Shown piece by piece: positions 62,257-64,000 of a stretch of DNA of 64,000 nucleotides. Under the pieces are notes generated by a model that saw only the letters and a program-made list of their open reading frames with translations, searched no databases and was not told the DNA's origin. Origin of the DNA: Ignavibacteriales bacterium (GTDB taxonomy: Bacteria > Bacteroidota > Ignavibacteria > Ignavibacteriales > Melioribacteraceae); NCBI GenBank assembly GCA_020061355.1, contig JAGUYK010000022.1, positions 1 to 64,000 on the forward strand, in the 5' to 3' direction. Made by a program: the position numbers and the translations under genes. Numbering within the stretch: position 1 is the first letter of the stretch; each line of letters opens with the position of its first letter.

Positions 62257-64000
62257 ATGATAGATATTCGAAATTTATCGATACAGTTTACCGGGGAAAA
62301 TCTTTTTGAAGATGTAAGTCTAAGAATCCATCGCGGCGATAAGATTGCGTTAGTTGGTTCTAATGGTAAAGGTAAGTCCACCCTTCTAAAACTCTTGATC
62401 GATATAGAAAAACCCGAGAGCGGAGAGATTGTTAAGCAGAAAGGAACTCGCATCGGTTATTTGCCTCAAGACCTTATTGCTTTTAAAGGCAGAAAATTAT
62501 TTGACGAAGTAAAATCTTCAATGCTGGAAATTCAAACACTGATTGAAAGAGAGAGTGATATACTCTTGCAATTAAATTCACATTCACCTAATCCTGCGGA
62601 TAGGCAAGAATTATTAAATACCCTCGGAGAATTACATCACCGTAAAGAAGAACTCGATTTCTATTCTGCTGAATCACGAATAGAGAAAGTATTGATTGGT
62701 CTTGGATTTAAGGAAAAAGATTTTATTAGATCGACCGAAGAGTTCTCCGGCGGTTGGCAAATGAGAATTCAACTCGCAAAAATCCTGCTTGCCAATAATG
62801 ACCTTCTACTTCTTGATGAACCCACTAATCATCTTGATATTGACACGCTTGAATGGTTAGTAACATTCCTTCAGAACTACAATGGTGCCCTAATAATTGT
62901 TTCGCACGACAGATACTTTATTAATAGTATTACTAATAAAACACTGGAAGTTTTTAACAACAAGGTGGACTTCTTTCCCGGCAACTATGAACATTATCTG
63001 AAATTTAAGGACGAAAGGGATGCGCAGTTAATTGAATTACAAAAGAACCGCGAAAAGAGAGTTAAAGAAATTGAAAAATTTATTGAAAGGTTCCGTTATA
63101 AAAACACAAAAGCTAAACAGGTTCAGAGTAGAATCAAGATGCTCGAAAAAATGGACTCTGTTGAATTAATTGAACAAGAAAAGAAAATTGAATTACATTT
63201 TCCCGAACCACCAAGAAGCGGAATTGTACCGATCGAATTAAAAAATATATCTAAATCATACGGAGAGCTTGAAGTACTAATTGACGTTAATCTTAATATC
63301 GAACGGGGAGAGAAAATTGCAATTGTAGGTGTAAACGGGGCCGGTAAAACTACACTGGCAAAGATTGTCGGCTCCAAGATTCCCCCTACCAAAGGGAATT
63401 TAATGTACGGTAATAATACTGTTGTTTCTTATTATGAACAGGAAGTTGCTGATTCCCTCAACCCCGACCATGATCTTATCGATGCCCTCGAAGAAGTAAA
63501 TGAAGAGTTATCGCCAGGACAGCTCAGAAAAATACTCGGTACATTTCTGTTCTCCGGTGATGATGTCTTTAAAAAAATTAAAGTTCTTTCGGGAGGTGAA
63601 AAAAGCCGTGTTGCGCTCGCACGTTTGTTATTAACCAAAAGTAATTTTATTATACTTGACGAACCGACGAACCATCTTGATTATTCTTCTAAAGAAATTC
63701 TTCAAAAAGCTTTAATAAGGTTTAACGGAACGATGATAATCGTATCTCACGACATTGACTTTCTTAAACCGATAATAACGAAAGTTTATGAAATCCGGGA
63801 TCATAAAGTGAATGTTTATTATGGCGGCATTGAGTATTATTTAACGAAAAGAAACGAATTGCACCAACAAGAAAACTCGTTGGAGAGATCCTTATTTCAA
63901 GAGAAAGTAACACGAAAAGATCAAAAAAGAATTGAGGCAGAGATAAGAAAGCAGAAGTTCAATCTTACCAAAGATTTGAAGAAAGAACTTGATGTATGTG
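62257..64000 (+). CDS. ABC-F family ATPase (cut by window end)
   Basis: 581 codons are open from ATG 62257 to the window end without a stop. Two ABC cassettes are in tandem, without membrane helices. Cassette 1: Walker A GSNGKGKST (34-42), signature FSGGWQMRIQLAK near 165, Walker B LLLLDEPTNHLD near 187. A charged linker of about 80 residues follows (KDERDAQLIELQKNREKRVK, then KNTKAKQVQSRIKMLEKM), typical of ABC-F. Cassette 2: GVNGAGKTT near 357, LSGGEKSRVALARLLL, and ILDEPTNHLDYSS near 470. The visible C-terminus is a lysine-rich helix like the ABC-F coiled coil. ABC-F proteins act on ribosomes (EttA/Uup type) or in antibiotic resistance. It begins 13 bp after the PorZ-like gene. Confidence 0.92.
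   Translation, partial: MIDIRNLSIQFTGENLFEDVSLRIHRGDKIALVGSNGKGKSTLLKLLIDIEKPESGEIVKQKGTRIGYLPQDLIAFKGRKLFDEVKSSMLEIQTLIERESDILLQLNSHSPNPADRQELLNTLGELHHRKEELDFYSAESRIEKVLIGLGFKEKDFIRSTEEFSGGWQMRIQLAKILLANNDLLLLDEPTNHLDIDTLEWLVTFLQNYNGALIIVSHDRYFINSITNKTLEVFNNKVDFFPGNYEHYLKFKDERDAQLIELQKNREKRVKEIEKFIERFRYKNTKAKQVQSRIKMLEKMDSVELIEQEKKIELHFPEPPRSGIVPIELKNISKSYGELEVLIDVNLNIERGEKIAIVGVNGAGKTTLAKIVGSKIPPTKGNLMYGNNTVVSYYEQEVADSLNPDHDLIDALEEVNEELSPGQLRKILGTFLFSGDDVFKKIKVLSGGEKSRVALARLLLTKSNFIILDEPTNHLDYSSKEILQKALIRFNGTMIIVSHDIDFLKPIITKVYEIRDHKVNVYYGGIEYYLTKRNELHQQENSLERSLFQEKVTRKDQKRIEAEIRKQKFNLTKDLKKELDVC

Overview
This window is low-GC bacterial chromosome. The gene content points to the Bacteroidota/Chlorobi side of the tree, most likely Ignavibacteria. 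The evidence is: several type IX secretion (T9SS) traits, namely a DUF5103 plug protein, a PorZ-like propeller protein and a C-terminal sorting domain of the YPNPFNP type; an LptD-like outer-membrane protein; a fused SpmA/SpmB protein; and promoters reading TTG-N20-TAnnTTTG. The genus assignment is inference. No rRNA, tRNA, CRISPR array, phage or intact insertion sequence was seen.

Layout. 0-4 kb (minus): the 5' end of a CoA-transferase/hydrolase, an alanine dehydrogenase broken by one missing base, a D-2-hydroxyacid dehydrogenase and a SpmA/SpmB membrane protein. 4.1-6.2 kb: a nitrilase-family amidase (+) facing a type II NADH dehydrogenase (-). 6.2-12.9 kb (minus): a tightly packed envelope operon (LptD-like protein, ROK kinase, LEA-like lipoprotein, Gfo/Idh/MocA oxidoreductase, T9SS plug, small ORF). 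13-18 kb: a TSGGD-repeat protein, a PAP2 phosphatase and the proton-pumping transhydrogenase pntA-pntAB-pntB. 18.1-24.7 kb: the least recognisable part, with a gltD-type remnant, lipoproteins, a BNR propeller, and a possible sigma/anti-sigma pair whose anti-sigma partner carries an FG-GAP-like outer domain. 24.7-28.3 kb: a very large GH13 enzyme just upstream of that pair.

28.5-34.5 kb (plus): mutS, a DUF1684 lipoprotein, DAHP synthase, prephenate dehydrogenase and EF-P. 34.6-45.8 kb (minus): a two-gene unit made of an S74-chaperone surface protein and a 3343-residue protein with 28 fibronectin-III-like modules, a dockerin, a cohesin-like domain and a T9SS tail. 46-51.6 kb (minus): a COG2509 flavoprotein, a truncated four-helix-bundle gene, an atypical SDR, MarC, acetate kinase and 3-hydroxyacyl-CoA dehydrogenase. 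51.9-58.2 kb: RecQ (+), then a small lipoprotein, rhomboid protease, Pgk and Gap (all -). 58.3-64 kb (plus): a Crp/Fnr regulator divergent from gap, a PHP phosphoesterase, the PorZ-like protein and an ABC-F ATPase cut by the window end.

Together the genes describe a heterotroph with lower glycolysis (gap, pgk), acetate formation (ackA), redox balancing (pnt, ndh-2), starch-type glucan use and T9SS-exported surface proteins. The features that most deserve attention are the giant modular adhesin unit with recent two-module duplications, the sigma/anti-sigma-like pair with a propeller sensor, and several decayed genes lying beside palindromic repeats.
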